Below, piece after piece: positions 52,510 through 61,418 of a stretch of 64,000 nucleotides of DNA. A program made the translations under genes and the position numbers. Position 1 is the stretch's first letter; each line of letters begins with the position of its first letter. This stretch comes from Hydrogenophaga crocea (lineage in GTDB: Bacteria; Pseudomonadota; Gammaproteobacteria; Burkholderiales; Burkholderiaceae_C): positions 3,658,001 to 3,722,000 of the forward strand of contig NZ_CP049989.1 in assembly GCF_011388215.1 (NCBI RefSeq), given 5' to 3'. The notes under the pieces are model-generated. The model did not search any database, was not told the origin of the DNA, and saw only the letters and a list, made by a program, of their open reading frames with translations.

Positions 52510-53870
52510 ACGACCGCAGCGCGGCCCCTGGCAACAACGCAGGCGCCGCGCTCGACGAGCGCATCGCGGCGCTGCGCGCCCAGGGCGTGCATTCGGTGCT
52601 CGCCACCTTCACCGACCTCGAGGGTACGCCCAAGGGCAAGCTGGTGCCGCTCGATGGACTGCCCGGCGCGGTGTCGCAGGGCGCGGGCTTCGCGGGCCCG
52701 AGCATCGTGGGCACCGGCCTGCCGCGCATGGGCGCGCGCAGCGAGTACATGGGCCGTGTGCGGCCCGAGAGCCTGCGGCCCTTGCCCTTCATGCCCGGCG
52801 TGGCGCACGCGGTGTGCGACGGTTACGCGGGCGGCGAGCCGCTGGACACCGACCCGCGCCAGGTGCTGCGGCGCCAAGTGGCGCGGCTGCGCGAGCGCGG
52901 CTGGACGCTTTGGGTGGGCATCGAGCCCGAGTTCTTCCTGCTCAGGCGCGGCGACGACGGCCGCTGGGGCGTGGCCGATGCGCGCGACCGCCTCGCCAAG
53001 CCCTCGTACGACCTGCGCTCGATCGGCCGCAACCTGGGCTTCCTCGACGACATGCGCGAGGCGCTGGCGGCGCTGGGTTTCGCGCTCGAGCAGATCGACC
53101 ACGAAGACGCGAGCGGGCAGTACGAAATCAACTACCGCCACGACGACGCGCTCGCCGCGGCCGACCGCTACCAGCTCTTCAAGCTCACCGCGCAGGCCGT
53201 CGCCGAGCGCCACGGCTGCACCTTCTCGACCATGCCCAAGCCGCTCGCGCACGCGCCGGGCAGCGGCCTGCATTTCCACCTGAGCCTGAGCGACGCGGGC
53301 GGCGGCCCGCTGATGGGCGATGACCAGGGCGCACTCGGCCTGAGCGATGCGGGCTGGGGCTTCGCCGCGGGCCTGCTCGCGCACGCCGACGCGCTGGCCG
53401 CGGTCTGCGCGCCCACGGTCAACAGCTACAAGCGCCTGGCCGCGAGCGATTGCGCCTCGGGCACCACCTGGGCGCCGGTGTGGAAGGCCGTGGGCGAAAA
53501 CAACCGCACCTGCCTGCTGCGCGCGGTGGCGGGCCGGCTCGAATGGCGGCTGCCCGACCCGGCCTGCAACGTGTACCTGGCGCTCGCGGCCACGCTGGCC
53601 GCGGGGCTCGACGGCATCGACCGCGGCCTGCCCGCGCCCCGGCCTTGCGAGGACGACCTCTACCAGCGCCACGCCGCGGGCGAGCCCGTGCCCGAGCGCC
53701 TGCCGCGCGACCTGCACGAAGCGCTGCGCGGGCTCGAGGCCGACGCCGTGGTGCGCGCCGCGCTGGGCGAGCCCCTGGTGGCGCAGTTCCTCGCGCTCAA
53801 GCGCGCCGAGTGGGCCGAGTACCACGCGCAGGTGAGCGACTGGGAACTGCGGCGCTACGCCGAGGGCTGA
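52506..53870 (+). CDS. Second glutamine synthetase-like ligase
   Basis: This 454-residue protein of the GS superfamily has VLATFTDLEGTPKGKLVPLD at the start, IEPEFFLL, a metal-site EDASGQYEINY, GSGLHFHLS, ENNRTCLLRAV and RLEWRLPDPACNVYLALA. All are catalytic GS motifs, but it differs strongly from the PuuA copy 10 kb upstream. It resembles the gamma-glutamylmethylamide and GlnT-like branch. GTG 52506 overlaps the gabT stop, so the two are cotranslated. A glutamate-amine ligase with another amine than putrescine is likely; the substrate is unknown. Confidence 0.85.
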   Translation: MNDRSAAPGNNAGAALDERIAALRAQGVHSVLATFTDLEGTPKGKLVPLDGLPGAVSQGAGFAGPSIVGTGLPRMGARSEYMGRVRPESLRPLPFMPGVAHAVCDGYAGGEPLDTDPRQVLRRQVARLRERGWTLWVGIEPEFFLLRRGDDGRWGVADARDRLAKPSYDLRSIGRNLGFLDDMREALAALGFALEQIDHEDASGQYEINYRHDDALAAADRYQLFKLTAQAVAERHGCTFSTMPKPLAHAPGSGLHFHLSLSDAGGGPLMGDDQGALGLSDAGWGFAAGLLAHADALAAVCAPTVNSYKRLAASDCASGTTWAPVWKAVGENNRTCLLRAVAGRLEWRLPDPACNVYLALAATLAAGLDGIDRGLPAPRPCEDDLYQRHAAGEPVPERLPRDLHEALRGLEADAVVRAALGEPLVAQFLALKRAEWAEYHAQVSDWELRRYAEG

Positions 53871-53907
53871 TCGGGCCTCGGCACGGCCGATCGCGATAAT
53901 CGCGGCC

Positions 53908-54651
53908 GTGAGTTCTCCCAGCACCACCGCCGGCGCCAAGACCTGGACCAAGACCACCGACCGCCCGCTGCGCAGCGCGCGCAAGTCGCTGGGCATCTGG
54001 CTGTTCGCGCGCTTCGTGGGCGTGCCCGTGCCCTGGGCCGCCACGCGCCAGACCGACGCCGTGGCCCTGCTGGCCTTCGAACACCAGCGCCTGCTCGACC
54101 TGGCGGCCGCGGGCGAGGCCGTGCCCACGGTGCTCGCCTTCGATGGCCACGCGCTGGTCACGAGCGACATCGGCACCACGCTGGACTACCTGCTGTTCCA
54201 GCGCGAGCCCAACCAGCGCCTGCCGCTGATGACCGCGGCCGCGGCCGACCTCGCGGCCTTTCACGCGCGCGGCCACTGGCACGGCGGCGCGCAGGCGCGC
54301 AACATCACCTGGGACGGCGCGCGCTTTGCGCGGCTCGATTTCGAGGAGCGGCTGGTGCCGGGCCTGCCGCTGGCCATGGTGCAGCGCTACGACGTGCTGC
54401 AGCTCATGCTCTCGCTCGCCCGGCTCATCGAGCCCCTGGGGCCCTCGGCCGTGCACGCCGTGCTGAGCGCCTACGCCGCGGTGGACGAAGCCCAGGGCGA
54501 AGCGCTCAAGCGCTTCATCCGACGGCTGCTGCCGCGGCTGGCGCGCGTGGCGCGCATCGCGGCCTGGTCCTCGCGGCTCGACGGCTCGCGCGAGCTCATG
54601 CGCCTGCGCACCGTGATGCAGGGCATGGCGGCCTTCGTCGAGACGCGCTGA
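53908..54651 (+). CDS. Kinase-fold protein with HGG in place of the catalytic HxD
   Basis: This 247-residue protein has the outline of small RIO/Bud32- or Kdo-kinase-like proteins: a glycine-poor N-lobe, then LLAFEHQRLLDLAAAGEAVP, VTSDIGTTLDYLL, and a catalytic-loop-like HWHGGAQARNITW followed by RLDFEERLV. The His and the Asn of the loop are kept, but the Asp expected after HG is Gly. DFE stands for the DFG Asp. GTG 53908 has GATAAT (53895-53900) seven bases upstream and no ribosome site, so it is probably leaderless and transcribed separately from the ligase 37 bp before. Confidence 0.7.
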   Translation: MSSPSTTAGAKTWTKTTDRPLRSARKSLGIWLFARFVGVPVPWAATRQTDAVALLAFEHQRLLDLAAAGEAVPTVLAFDGHALVTSDIGTTLDYLLFQREPNQRLPLMTAAAADLAAFHARGHWHGGAQARNITWDGARFARLDFEERLVPGLPLAMVQRYDVLQLMLSLARLIEPLGPSAVHAVLSAYAAVDEAQGEALKRFIRRLLPRLARVARIAAWSSRLDGSRELMRLRTVMQGMAAFVETR

Positions 54652-54657
54652 GGCGCT

Positions 54658-55428
54658 TCAGGTCTTGTAGCCCGGGTCCAGGCGCTCGAGCTTGCGCAGC
54701 TGGGCGGGCCAGGCGATCTGCGCGCCCTGGCCCGCGGTGGCCACGCGCATCACGTCGGCCATGCCGGCGAGGATGCGCGGGTCGACCTGGGTGAGTTCGC
54801 TGCCGCCGGCCAGCGCGTCGATCTGGATGCGGCAGGTGTTCTCGAAGGTGTACATCGAGAGGAAGGCGTCGGGCACGGTGCGGCCCACGGTGAGCAGGCC
54901 GTGGTTGCGCAGCACCAGGTAATTGGCCTTGCCGAGGTCGGCCTGCAGGCGCGGCTTCTCGTCGGGGCGGAAGGCCACGCCCTCGTAGTCGTGGTACGCG
55001 AGCGAGGCCAGCACGAAGGTGCTCTGCTGGCTGATGGGCAGCACGCCGTGCTTTTGCGCGCTCACCGCCACGCCCGCGCGCGAATGCGTGTGCAGCACGC
55101 AGCCCGCCTCGGGCCGGGCCTCGTGCACCGCGCTGTGGATCACGAAGCCCGCGGGGTTCACGGGAAAGGGCGAGTCGTGCAGCTTGTTGCAGGCCATGTC
55201 GACCTTCACCAGGCTGCTGGCGGTGATCTCGTCGAACATCAGCCCGTAGGGGTTGATGAGGAACTGGTGCTCGCCGCCGCTCACGCTGTCGGGCAGCTTG
55301 GCGCTGATGTGGGTGAAGACCAGGTCGCTCCAGCCGTAGGCCGCCACCAGCCGGTAGCAGGCCGCGAGCTCGCAGCGCAGCGCCCATTCTTCGGCGCTGA
55401 CCACTTCTTTGAGGGACGGGATGTGCAT
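54658..55428 (-). CDS. Class II aldolase/adducin family protein
   Basis: This 256-residue zinc-dependent aldolase- or epimerase-like protein has YGWSDLVFTHISAKLPD, the metal-binding HTHSRAGVAVS, and a second His in VLRNHGLLTVGRTV. The family includes L-fuculose-phosphate aldolase and ribulose-phosphate epimerase; this branch (ELAACYRLVAAYGW) has no settled substrate. I chose ATG 55428. It ends six bases from the converging kinase-like gene. Confidence 0.85.
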   Translation of the reverse strand: MHIPSLKEVVSAEEWALRCELAACYRLVAAYGWSDLVFTHISAKLPDSVSGGEHQFLINPYGLMFDEITASSLVKVDMACNKLHDSPFPVNPAGFVIHSAVHEARPEAGCVLHTHSRAGVAVSAQKHGVLPISQQSTFVLASLAYHDYEGVAFRPDEKPRLQADLGKANYLVLRNHGLLTVGRTVPDAFLSMYTFENTCRIQIDALAGGSELTQVDPRILAGMADVMRVATAGQGAQIAWPAQLRKLERLDPGYKT

Positions 55429-55523
55429 GGCGTGTCTCCGCGGCCGCCTCGGGGCGGGCGGCCTGCCATGCACTGTAGGCGCTGGGTCGCGTGCGGGCCT
55501 GTCCGCACGGCGACGCGCGGGGC

Positions 55524-55715
55524 TCAGCCCTTCGTCTTGCAGGTGTTCAGGCCCAGCATCGCGTAGGGCGGGCACCAGCCCACCAGGCCGGTGAGCAGCG
55601 GCACCACGCCGAGCCAGCCCCACCAGCCCACGGTGCCGGTGGCGGCCAGGGCGATCAGCACCAGGCCGAGGAGGATGCGAAGGGTGCGGTCGATGCCGCC
55701 GACGTTGCGGGTCAT
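55524..55715 (-). CDS. DUF2892 inner-membrane protein
   Basis: This 63-residue membrane protein starts MTRNVGGIDRTLRILLGLVL and has two hydrophobic helices, ending with WCPPYAMLGLNTCKTKG. This is the YgaP-like DUF2892 pattern (N-terminal arginines, then a CP..Y..LG..TC end). The two Cys near the C-terminus are conserved in the family. GGAG lies six bases before the ATG. It follows the cysteine-cluster gene and may share its transcript. Function is unknown. Confidence 0.85.
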   Translation of the reverse strand: MTRNVGGIDRTLRILLGLVLIALAATGTVGWWGWLGVVPLLTGLVGWCPPYAMLGLNTCKTKG

Positions 55716-55789
55716 GGCTAGCTCCATCAGTGAACGGTGATGTTCAGGGCGATTGGACGCCCGGGCCTGGCGGTTCGCCTTGATCCAGA

Positions 55790-56044
55790 TCAGGGTTGTG
55801 TCACGCGCTCCAGCCGCGCCAGCCACAGCATGGCGTGTGAGCGCTCGCTGCCACACATTTCCAGGCTGGGCTTGAGGGAGCTGCACACCGCGGGCCGCTC
55901 GGGCCGGCCGAACAGGCGGCAGCGCAAGGCCTCGTCGAGCTGCGGGCAGGGCAGGCCCGCCGGCTTGCCCTGGGGCAGGCCGGGCAGGGGGCTGCTGATG
56001 GACGGGGCGGTGCAGCAGGCCGCGCAGCCCGGGCGGCAGTCCAT
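55790..56044 (-). CDS. YkgJ family cysteine-cluster protein
   Basis: This 84-residue cytosolic protein has the cluster C-x3-C-x2-C near residues 3-11 ([11 protein letters not shown]) with further Cys at CPQL, RCRLF and VCSSL, the pattern of the YkgJ/UPF0153 family, which probably binds zinc or an iron-sulfur cluster. It starts 12 bp after the FMN reductase stop, so the two genes form one transcript. No catalytic role is known. Confidence 0.83.
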   Translation of the reverse strand: MDCRPGCAACCTAPSISSPLPGLPQGKPAGLPCPQLDEALRCRLFGRPERPAVCSSLKPSLEMCGSERSHAMLWLARLERVTQP

Positions 56045-56056
56045 GGCGGGCGGCGC

Positions 56057-56650
56057 TCAGGGCGCGTTGAGCTTGCGCGCGGCGTGCAGCGTCTGCTCCA
56101 CCACGCCCTGCACCGCCGCGAGCGCCGTGGCGTTCACGAGCCGGCCCTCGGCGTCGAAGGCCTCGCCGGCCTTGGCGAGCGCGAACTGGCGCGGCGTGAG
56201 CCAGCACTGCAGGTTGAGCAGCAGCGGGCTCAGGTGCGACAGGCTGCGCAAGCCGCCGAGCGCGCCCGGCGAGGCGCTGAGCAGGCCCACCACCTTGCCC
56301 GCGAAGGGCTTGGTGCCGCTGGACCATTCCGGGTCGCCCTTGATGGGGCTGGACACCCAGTCGATGGTGTTCTTGAGCAGGCCGGTGTAGCTGCCGTTGT
56401 ACTCGGGCGAGCAGACGATCCAGGCCGGGTGGGCGTGGAAGATTTCCTTCAGCCGGCGGGCCGCGTCGGGCGTGCCACGCGCTTCGAGGTCGGCGTTGTA
56501 GAGCGGCAGTTCGTGCTCGGCGAGCTCGAGCAGCGTCACCTGCGCGCCCGCGGCGCGGCCGACCTCGGCGGCCACGCGGGCCAGGCGGCGGTTGAACGAC
56601 TGGGCGCGGGTGCTGCCGGCGAAAACGAGGAGGGGAGTGGGTGCGGTCAT
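56057..56650 (-). CDS. NADPH-dependent FMN reductase family protein
   Basis: This 197-residue flavodoxin-fold protein starts [20 protein letters not shown], the FMN phosphate loop, and has [20 protein letters not shown], the family signature, followed by [14 protein letters not shown]. Such enzymes reduce FMN, quinones or azo dyes with NAD(P)H. It lacks a ribosome site; CAGAAT (56659-56664, minus strand) ends eight bases before the ATG, so the message may be leaderless. It diverges from mnmG. Confidence 0.88.
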   Translation of the reverse strand: MTAPTPLLVFAGSTRAQSFNRRLARVAAEVGRAAGAQVTLLELAEHELPLYNADLEARGTPDAARRLKEIFHAHPAWIVCSPEYNGSYTGLLKNTIDWVSSPIKGDPEWSSGTKPFAGKVVGLLSASPGALGGLRSLSHLSPLLLNLQCWLTPRQFALAKAGEAFDAEGRLVNATALAAVQGVVEQTLHAARKLNAP

Positions 56651-56751
56651 GGGGGCGGATTCTGGCACCCGGCCACGCGCGCCGCGCCTTGATGGGACAA
56701 TCGCGGGCTTGCCCGCGCCGGTCTTCCACCGCCGCGGGCTTTGGAGTTCAC

Positions 56752-58704
56752 ATGCTGTACCCCCAGGAATTTGATGTCATCGTCGTCGGCGGCGGCCACG
56801 CCGGCACCGAGGCCGCGCTCGCCGCGGCGCGCATGGGCTGCGCCACGCTGCTGCTCACGCACAACATCGAGACGCTCGGCCAGATGAGCTGCAACCCCAG
56901 CATCGGCGGCATCGGCAAGGGCCACCTGGTGAAAGAGGTGGACGCGCTCGGCGGCGCGATGGCCATCGCCACCGACGAGGGCGGCATCCAGTTCCGCATC
57001 CTCAACGGCAGCAAGGGCCCGGCGGTTCGCGCCACGCGCGCCCAGGCCGACCGCGTGCTCTACAAGGCCGCGATCCGCCGCCGCCTGGAGAACCAGCCGA
57101 ACCTGTGGCTGTTCCAGCAGGCGGTGGACGACCTGATGGTGGAGGGCGACCGCGTGGTGGGTGCGGTGACGCAGGTGGGCATCCGCTTCCGCGCCCGCAC
57201 CGTGGTGCTCACGGCGGGCACCTTCCTCGACGGCAAGATCCACGTGGGCCTGAACAACTACAGCGCGGGCCGCGCGGGCGACCCGCCCGCGGTGTCGCTG
57301 TCGGCGCGCCTCAAAGAGCTCCGGCTGCCGCAGGGCCGCCTCAAGACCGGTACCCCGCCGCGGCTGGATGGCCGCACCATCGACTGGAGCCAGTGCACCG
57401 AGCAGCCCGGCGACCTCGATCCGGTGCCGGTGTTCAGCTTCATGGGCAACGCCGCGATGCACCCGCGCCAGGTGCCCTGCTGGATCACGCACACCAACGA
57501 GCGCACGCACGAGATCATCCGCAGCGGCTTCGACCGCAGCCCCATGTTCACCGGCAAGATCGAGGGCGTGGGGCCGCGCTACTGCCCGAGCGTGGAAGAC
57601 AAGATCAACCGCTTCGCCGACAAGGACAGCCACCAGATCTTCCTCGAGCCCGAGGGCCTGACCACGCACGAGGTCTACCCCAACGGCATTTCCACCAGCC
57701 TGCCCTTCGACATCCAGTACGCGCTGGTGCGCAGCATGAAGGGGCTGGAGAACGCGCACATCCTGCGCCCGGGCTACGCGATCGAGTACGACTACTTCGA
57801 CCCGCGCTCGCTCAAGAGCAGCTTCGAGACCAAACAGATCGCGGGCCTGTTCTTCGCGGGCCAGATCAACGGCACCACCGGCTATGAGGAGGCGGCGGCC
57901 CAGGGGCTGTTCGCCGGCATCAACGCCGCGCTGCAGTGCCGCGGCGAAGCGCCCTGGCTGCCCTCGCGCGACCAGGCCTATCTGGGTGTGCTGGTCGACG
58001 ACCTCGTGACCCAGGGCGTGACCGAGCCCTACCGCATGTTCACCAGCCGCGCCGAATTCCGGCTGCAGCTGCGTGAGGACAACGCCGACATGCGCCTGAC
58101 CGAAGCCGGCCGCCGCCTGGGCCTGGTGGACGACGCGCGCTGGGACGCCTTCAGCCGCAAGCGCGACGCGGTTTCACGTGAAACCGAGCGCCTCAAGTCG
58201 ACCTGGGTGAACCCGCGTGTGCTGCCTGCGGAAGAGGGCGAGCGTGTGCTGGGCAAGGCCATCGAGCACGAGCACAACCTGTTCGACTTGCTGCGCCGTC
58301 CCGGCGTGTCCTACGCGGCGCTCACCGGCATGAACGGCGGCGCCTACGCGAGCGACGCGGTTTCACGTGAAACGCTGGGCGATCTGGCCGAGCCCGTGAT
58401 CGAGCAAGTGGAGATCGCGGCCAAGTACAGCGGCTACATCGACCGGCAGAAGGCCGAGGTGGAGCGCGCCGCGAACTTCGAGCACCTGCGTCTGCCCGCC
58501 GACATCGACTACCTCCAGGTCACGTCGCTCTCGTTCGAGGCCCGCCAGAAACTGGCCAAGCACCGGCCCGAGACCCTGGGCCAGGCGGCGCGCATTTCGG
58601 GCATCACGCCCGCGAGCATCTCCCTGCTGCTGATCCACCTGAAGAAAGGTGGCTTCAAGGGCTTTGCCTCGCTGCGCACCGAGCCGGAGGCCGCTGCGCA
58701 ATGA
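56752..58704 (+). CDS. mnmG: tRNA uridine-5-carboxymethylaminomethyl enzyme MnmG (GidA)
   Basis: MnmG with MnmE modifies U34 of several tRNAs, using FAD, NADH and folate. The 650-residue protein begins [20 protein letters not shown] for FAD, followed by [31 protein letters not shown], and the C-terminal domain [21 protein letters not shown] stands before the ATG. Two perfect 14-bp parS palindromes lie inside the coding region. It overlaps rsmG by four bases (ATGA). Confidence 0.97.
   Translation: MLYPQEFDVIVVGGGHAGTEAALAAARMGCATLLLTHNIETLGQMSCNPSIGGIGKGHLVKEVDALGGAMAIATDEGGIQFRILNGSKGPAVRATRAQADRVLYKAAIRRRLENQPNLWLFQQAVDDLMVEGDRVVGAVTQVGIRFRARTVVLTAGTFLDGKIHVGLNNYSAGRAGDPPAVSLSARLKELRLPQGRLKTGTPPRLDGRTIDWSQCTEQPGDLDPVPVFSFMGNAAMHPRQVPCWITHTNERTHEIIRSGFDRSPMFTGKIEGVGPRYCPSVEDKINRFADKDSHQIFLEPEGLTTHEVYPNGISTSLPFDIQYALVRSMKGLENAHILRPGYAIEYDYFDPRSLKSSFETKQIAGLFFAGQINGTTGYEEAAAQGLFAGINAALQCRGEAPWLPSRDQAYLGVLVDDLVTQGVTEPYRMFTSRAEFRLQLREDNADMRLTEAGRRLGLVDDARWDAFSRKRDAVSRETERLKSTWVNPRVLPAEEGERVLGKAIEHEHNLFDLLRRPGVSYAALTGMNGGAYASDAVSRETLGDLAEPVIEQVEIAAKYSGYIDRQKAEVERAANFEHLRLPADIDYLQVTSLSFEARQKLAKHRPETLGQAARISGITPASISLLLIHLKKGGFKGFASLRTEPEAAAQ
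58170..58185. promoter_or_regulatory. parS site 1, inside mnmG
   Basis: GGTTTCACGTGAAACC contains the 14-bp palindrome GTTTCACGTGAAAC, the core of the chromosomal parS consensus TGTTTCACGTGAAACA bound by ParB. It is read in frame within mnmG. Confidence 0.9.
58359..58374. promoter_or_regulatory. parS site 2, inside mnmG
   Basis: GGTTTCACGTGAAACG again holds the full GTTTCACGTGAAAC palindrome, 189 bp after site 1 and in the same reading phase. Confidence 0.9.
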
Positions 58705-59384
58705 GCACCCTGCCCGAAGCCCTGCGCCGGGAGTTGCGCCAGGACCTGCTCGTGGGTCTGCGCGCGCTCGAGCTGGAGTTCGACGAGGCCCAGGTCGAGT
58801 TGTTGCTCGACTACATGGCGCTGATCGAGAAGTGGAACCGGGTCTACAACCTCACGGCGGTGCGCGAGCCCGGTGAGATGCTGACCCACCACGTGCTCGA
58901 CAGCCTGGCCGTGGTCGGCCCGCTGCTGCGCGAAACCGACGGACGCCCCGTGCGCCTGCTCGACGTGGGCTCGGGCGCGGGTCTGCCGGGCGTGGTGATC
59001 GCCATTGCCTGCCCGCACATCGAGGTGACCTGCGTGGACACGGTGGCCAAGAAGGCGGCCTTCATCCAGCAGGTGGCGACCGAGCTCGCGCTCGTGAACC
59101 TGCACGGCCTGCACACCCGGGTCGAGAGCCTGGATCGCCGCCGGGGGGAGGAGGGCTTCGACGTCATCACCTCGCGCGCCTTCGCGGCGCTGGTCGACTT
59201 CGTGGACTGGTCGCACAAGGCGCTGCAGACCGGGGGCGTGTGGATGGCCCTCAAGGGCAAGCACCCGCAGGCCGAACTGCTCGCACTGCCGCCCGGCATC
59301 GACGTGTTTCACGTGGAACCGATCGCCGTGCCCGGCCTCAAGGCCGACCGCTGCATCGTCTGGATGCGCGACCGCCGCGCCTGA
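58701..59384 (+). CDS. rsmG: 16S rRNA (guanine527-N7)-methyltransferase RsmG (GidB)
   Basis: RsmG methylates G527 of 16S rRNA using SAM. The 227-residue protein has the SAM loop [20 protein letters not shown] near residue 95, the N-terminal [15 protein letters not shown], and [14 protein letters not shown] after it. The ATG overlaps the mnmG stop. A parS-like site with one mismatch lies near its 3' end. Confidence 0.95.
   Translation: MSTLPEALRRELRQDLLVGLRALELEFDEAQVELLLDYMALIEKWNRVYNLTAVREPGEMLTHHVLDSLAVVGPLLRETDGRPVRLLDVGSGAGLPGVVIAIACPHIEVTCVDTVAKKAAFIQQVATELALVNLHGLHTRVESLDRRRGEEGFDVITSRAFAALVDFVDWSHKALQTGGVWMALKGKHPQAELLALPPGIDVFHVEPIAVPGLKADRCIVWMRDRRA
59305..59320. promoter_or_regulatory. 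parS-like site 3, inside rsmG (one mismatch)
   Basis: TGTTTCACGTGGAACC differs from the palindrome core GTTTCACGTGAAAC at one base. It lies between the other parS sites and the parAB genes, so weak ParB binding is plausible. Confidence 0.65.
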
Positions 59385-59465
59385 GCGCGCCCGGCGACGC
59401 GGGGCGGGCCGGTTCCGCGCGGCCCCTCACGTACACTCGACCCTCTTTTGTGAGGGGCCACCACC

Positions 59466-60080
59466 ATGTTCGGCATCGCGGACTACGGCGCTTTTGTCAT
59501 CGCCATCGTCGTGTTTCTCGCCATTCCCGGGCCGGGCAACCTGGCCCTGATCACCTCGACCAGCAAGGGCGGCGTGAAGGGCGGACTGGCCGCCACCATG
59601 GGGGTGATCGCCGGTGACCAGGTGCTGATGTGGGCGGCCGTGGCCGGCGTGGCCGCGCTGCTGGCCGCCACGCCCGCGCTGTTCGGCGCGGTGCAGTGGC
59701 TGGGCGCGATCTACCTGGCCTGGCTGGGCTGGAAGATGCTCAGCGCCAAGCCCGGCGACGCGCCGGTGCTCAACATCCGCCCGCGCCAGTACTTCCAGCA
59801 GGCCGCGGCCATCACCTTGCTCAATCCCAAGGCCATCGTGTTCTACATGGCCTTCTTCCCGCTGTTTGTGGACCCGGCCCGCCACCAGGGCCTGATCACC
59901 TTCGGCGCCATGGCCGCGACCATCGCGGCGCTCACCTTCGCTTACGGCCTGGGCATGACGCTGATCGTGCACTTCCTGGCCGAGCGCCTGCGCGCCAACC
60001 CCACGATCGGCCGCGTGCTCGAGAAGGTGGCGGGTGTGTTCCTGATCGGCTTCGGTGTGAAGCTGGCCCTGTCCAAGTAA
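59466..60080 (+). CDS. LysE family translocator
   Basis: This 204-residue inner-membrane exporter has about six hydrophobic helices and the LysE signature FLAIPGPGNLALITSTSKGG near the start, with LLNPKAIVFYMAFFPLFVDP later. GAGGGG lies 10-15 bases before the ATG. It stands between rsmG and parA, five bases before parA, so it may share the parA transcript. The exported amino acid is unknown. Confidence 0.88.
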   Translation: MFGIADYGAFVIAIVVFLAIPGPGNLALITSTSKGGVKGGLAATMGVIAGDQVLMWAAVAGVAALLAATPALFGAVQWLGAIYLAWLGWKMLSAKPGDAPVLNIRPRQYFQQAAAITLLNPKAIVFYMAFFPLFVDPARHQGLITFGAMAATIAALTFAYGLGMTLIVHFLAERLRANPTIGRVLEKVAGVFLIGFGVKLALSK

Positions 60081-60085
60081 GCCCC

Positions 60086-60856
60086 ATGGCCAAGATCTTT
60101 TGTGTTGCGAACCAGAAGGGCGGCGTCGGCAAGACGACCACCACGGTGAACCTGGCGGCGGGGCTGGCCAAGGTGGGGCAGCGCGTGCTCATGGTCGACC
60201 TCGACCCCCAGGGCAATGCCACCATGGGCTCGGGGGTGGACAAGCGCGCCATGGCGCTGTCGGTGTACGACGTGCTGCTCGAGTCCGCGTCGGTGGCCGA
60301 GGCCGCGGTGTTCTCCGAGAAGTGCGGCTACCACGTGCTCGGCGCCAACCGCGAGCTCGCGGGCGCCGAGGTGGAACTGGTGGAGGTGGAGCGCCGCGAG
60401 CGCCGCCTCAAGCAGGCCCTGGCCGCGGTGGCCGACCAGTACGACTTCGTGCTGATCGACTGCCCGCCCTCGCTCAGCATGCTCACGCTCAACGGCCTGT
60501 GTTCGGCGCACGGCGTGATCGTGCCCATGCAGTGCGAGTACTTCGCGCTCGAAGGCCTGACCGATCTGGTCAACACCATCAAGCAGGTGCACGCCAACCT
60601 CAACAAAGACCTGCAGATCATCGGCCTGCTGCGCGTGATGTTCGACCCGCGCATCACCCTGCAGCAGCAGGTGAGCGACCAGCTCAAGGCCCACTTCGGC
60701 GACAAGGTGTTCGACACCGTGATCCCGCGCAACGTGCGCCTGGCCGAAGCGCCGAGCTACGGTCTGCCCGGCGTGGTGTTCGATCCGGCCGCGCGCGGCA
60801 GCCAGGCCTTCGTCGCCTTTGCCGAAGAGATGGTCCAGCGCATCAAGAAGATGTAA
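60086..60856 (+). CDS. parA: Chromosome partitioning ATPase ParA (Soj)
   Basis: ParA binds DNA nonspecifically with ATP and moves ParB-parS complexes for origin segregation. The 256-residue protein is of the short chromosomal (Soj) type: Walker [48 protein letters not shown], and VIPRNVRLAEAPSYG. No N-terminal DNA-binding domain is present. It is followed 16 bp later by a hydrolase gene and then by parB. Confidence 0.96.
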   Translation: MAKIFCVANQKGGVGKTTTTVNLAAGLAKVGQRVLMVDLDPQGNATMGSGVDKRAMALSVYDVLLESASVAEAAVFSEKCGYHVLGANRELAGAEVELVEVERRERRLKQALAAVADQYDFVLIDCPPSLSMLTLNGLCSAHGVIVPMQCEYFALEGLTDLVNTIKQVHANLNKDLQIIGLLRVMFDPRITLQQQVSDQLKAHFGDKVFDTVIPRNVRLAEAPSYGLPGVVFDPAARGSQAFVAFAEEMVQRIKKM

Positions 60857-60864
60857 GGGGAGGG

Positions 60865-60880
60865 CGTTTCACGTGAAACC
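60865..60880. promoter_or_regulatory. parS site 4, over the start codon of the hydrolase gene
   Basis: CGTTTCACGTGAAACC holds the full GTTTCACGTGAAAC palindrome (60866-60879) between parA and the hydrolase. The GTG start codon of the hydrolase (60873) lies inside it, so ParB occupancy could affect expression of the hydrolase and parB. Confidence 0.88.
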
Positions 60881-61418
60881 CGAGAACGTGCTGATCCTGC
60901 CGGGTTGGCAGAACAGCGGCCCCGCCCACTGGCAGAGCCGCTGGGAAAAGGCCCACGGCTACCGCCGCGTCGAGCAGCACGACTGGATGACACCCCAGCG
61001 CGGCGACTGGATGGCCCGCCTCGAAGACGTGGTGCTCGGCGCCGACGGCCCGGTGGTGCTCGTGGCCCACAGCCTGGGCTGCATCCTCACGGCGGCCTGG
61101 GCCGCGCATTCGCGCAGCACCGCGCGCGTGCGTGGCGCGCTGCTGGTGGCGCCGGGCGACAGCGAGCGGCCCGACCTGCGCGATCAGCTGCCGAGCTGGT
61201 CGCCCATCGTGCGCCAGCGCCTGCCTTTCCCGGCCGTGCTCGTGGGCAGCCACGACGACCCGTACTGCAGCTTCGAACGCGCCCAGGGCTTCGCGGCCGA
61301 CTGGGGTGCGCGCTTCATCGACCTCGGCAACGCCGGCCACATCAACGCCGACTCGGGCCTGGGCGACTGGCCCCAGGGCCGGGCCTGGCTCCAGGAACTC
61401 CAGAAAGACACGCACTGA
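60873..61418 (+). CDS. RBBP9/YdeN-type alpha/beta hydrolase
   Basis: This 181-residue serine hydrolase starts KPENVLILPGWQNSGPAHWQ and has the nucleophile elbow VLVAHSLGC, then the Asp in VGSHDDPYCSFERAQGF and the His in LGNAGHINADSGLGDWPQG. This matches the RBBP9/YdeN family. GTG 60873, inside a parS site, is the only start that matches the family N-terminus; GGGGAGGG precedes it by about 10 bases. It sits between parA and parB and shares TGATG with parB. Its substrate and any link to partitioning are unknown. Confidence 0.85.
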   Translation: MKPENVLILPGWQNSGPAHWQSRWEKAHGYRRVEQHDWMTPQRGDWMARLEDVVLGADGPVVLVAHSLGCILTAAWAAHSRSTARVRGALLVAPGDSERPDLRDQLPSWSPIVRQRLPFPAVLVGSHDDPYCSFERAQGFAADWGARFIDLGNAGHINADSGLGDWPQGRAWLQELQKDTH

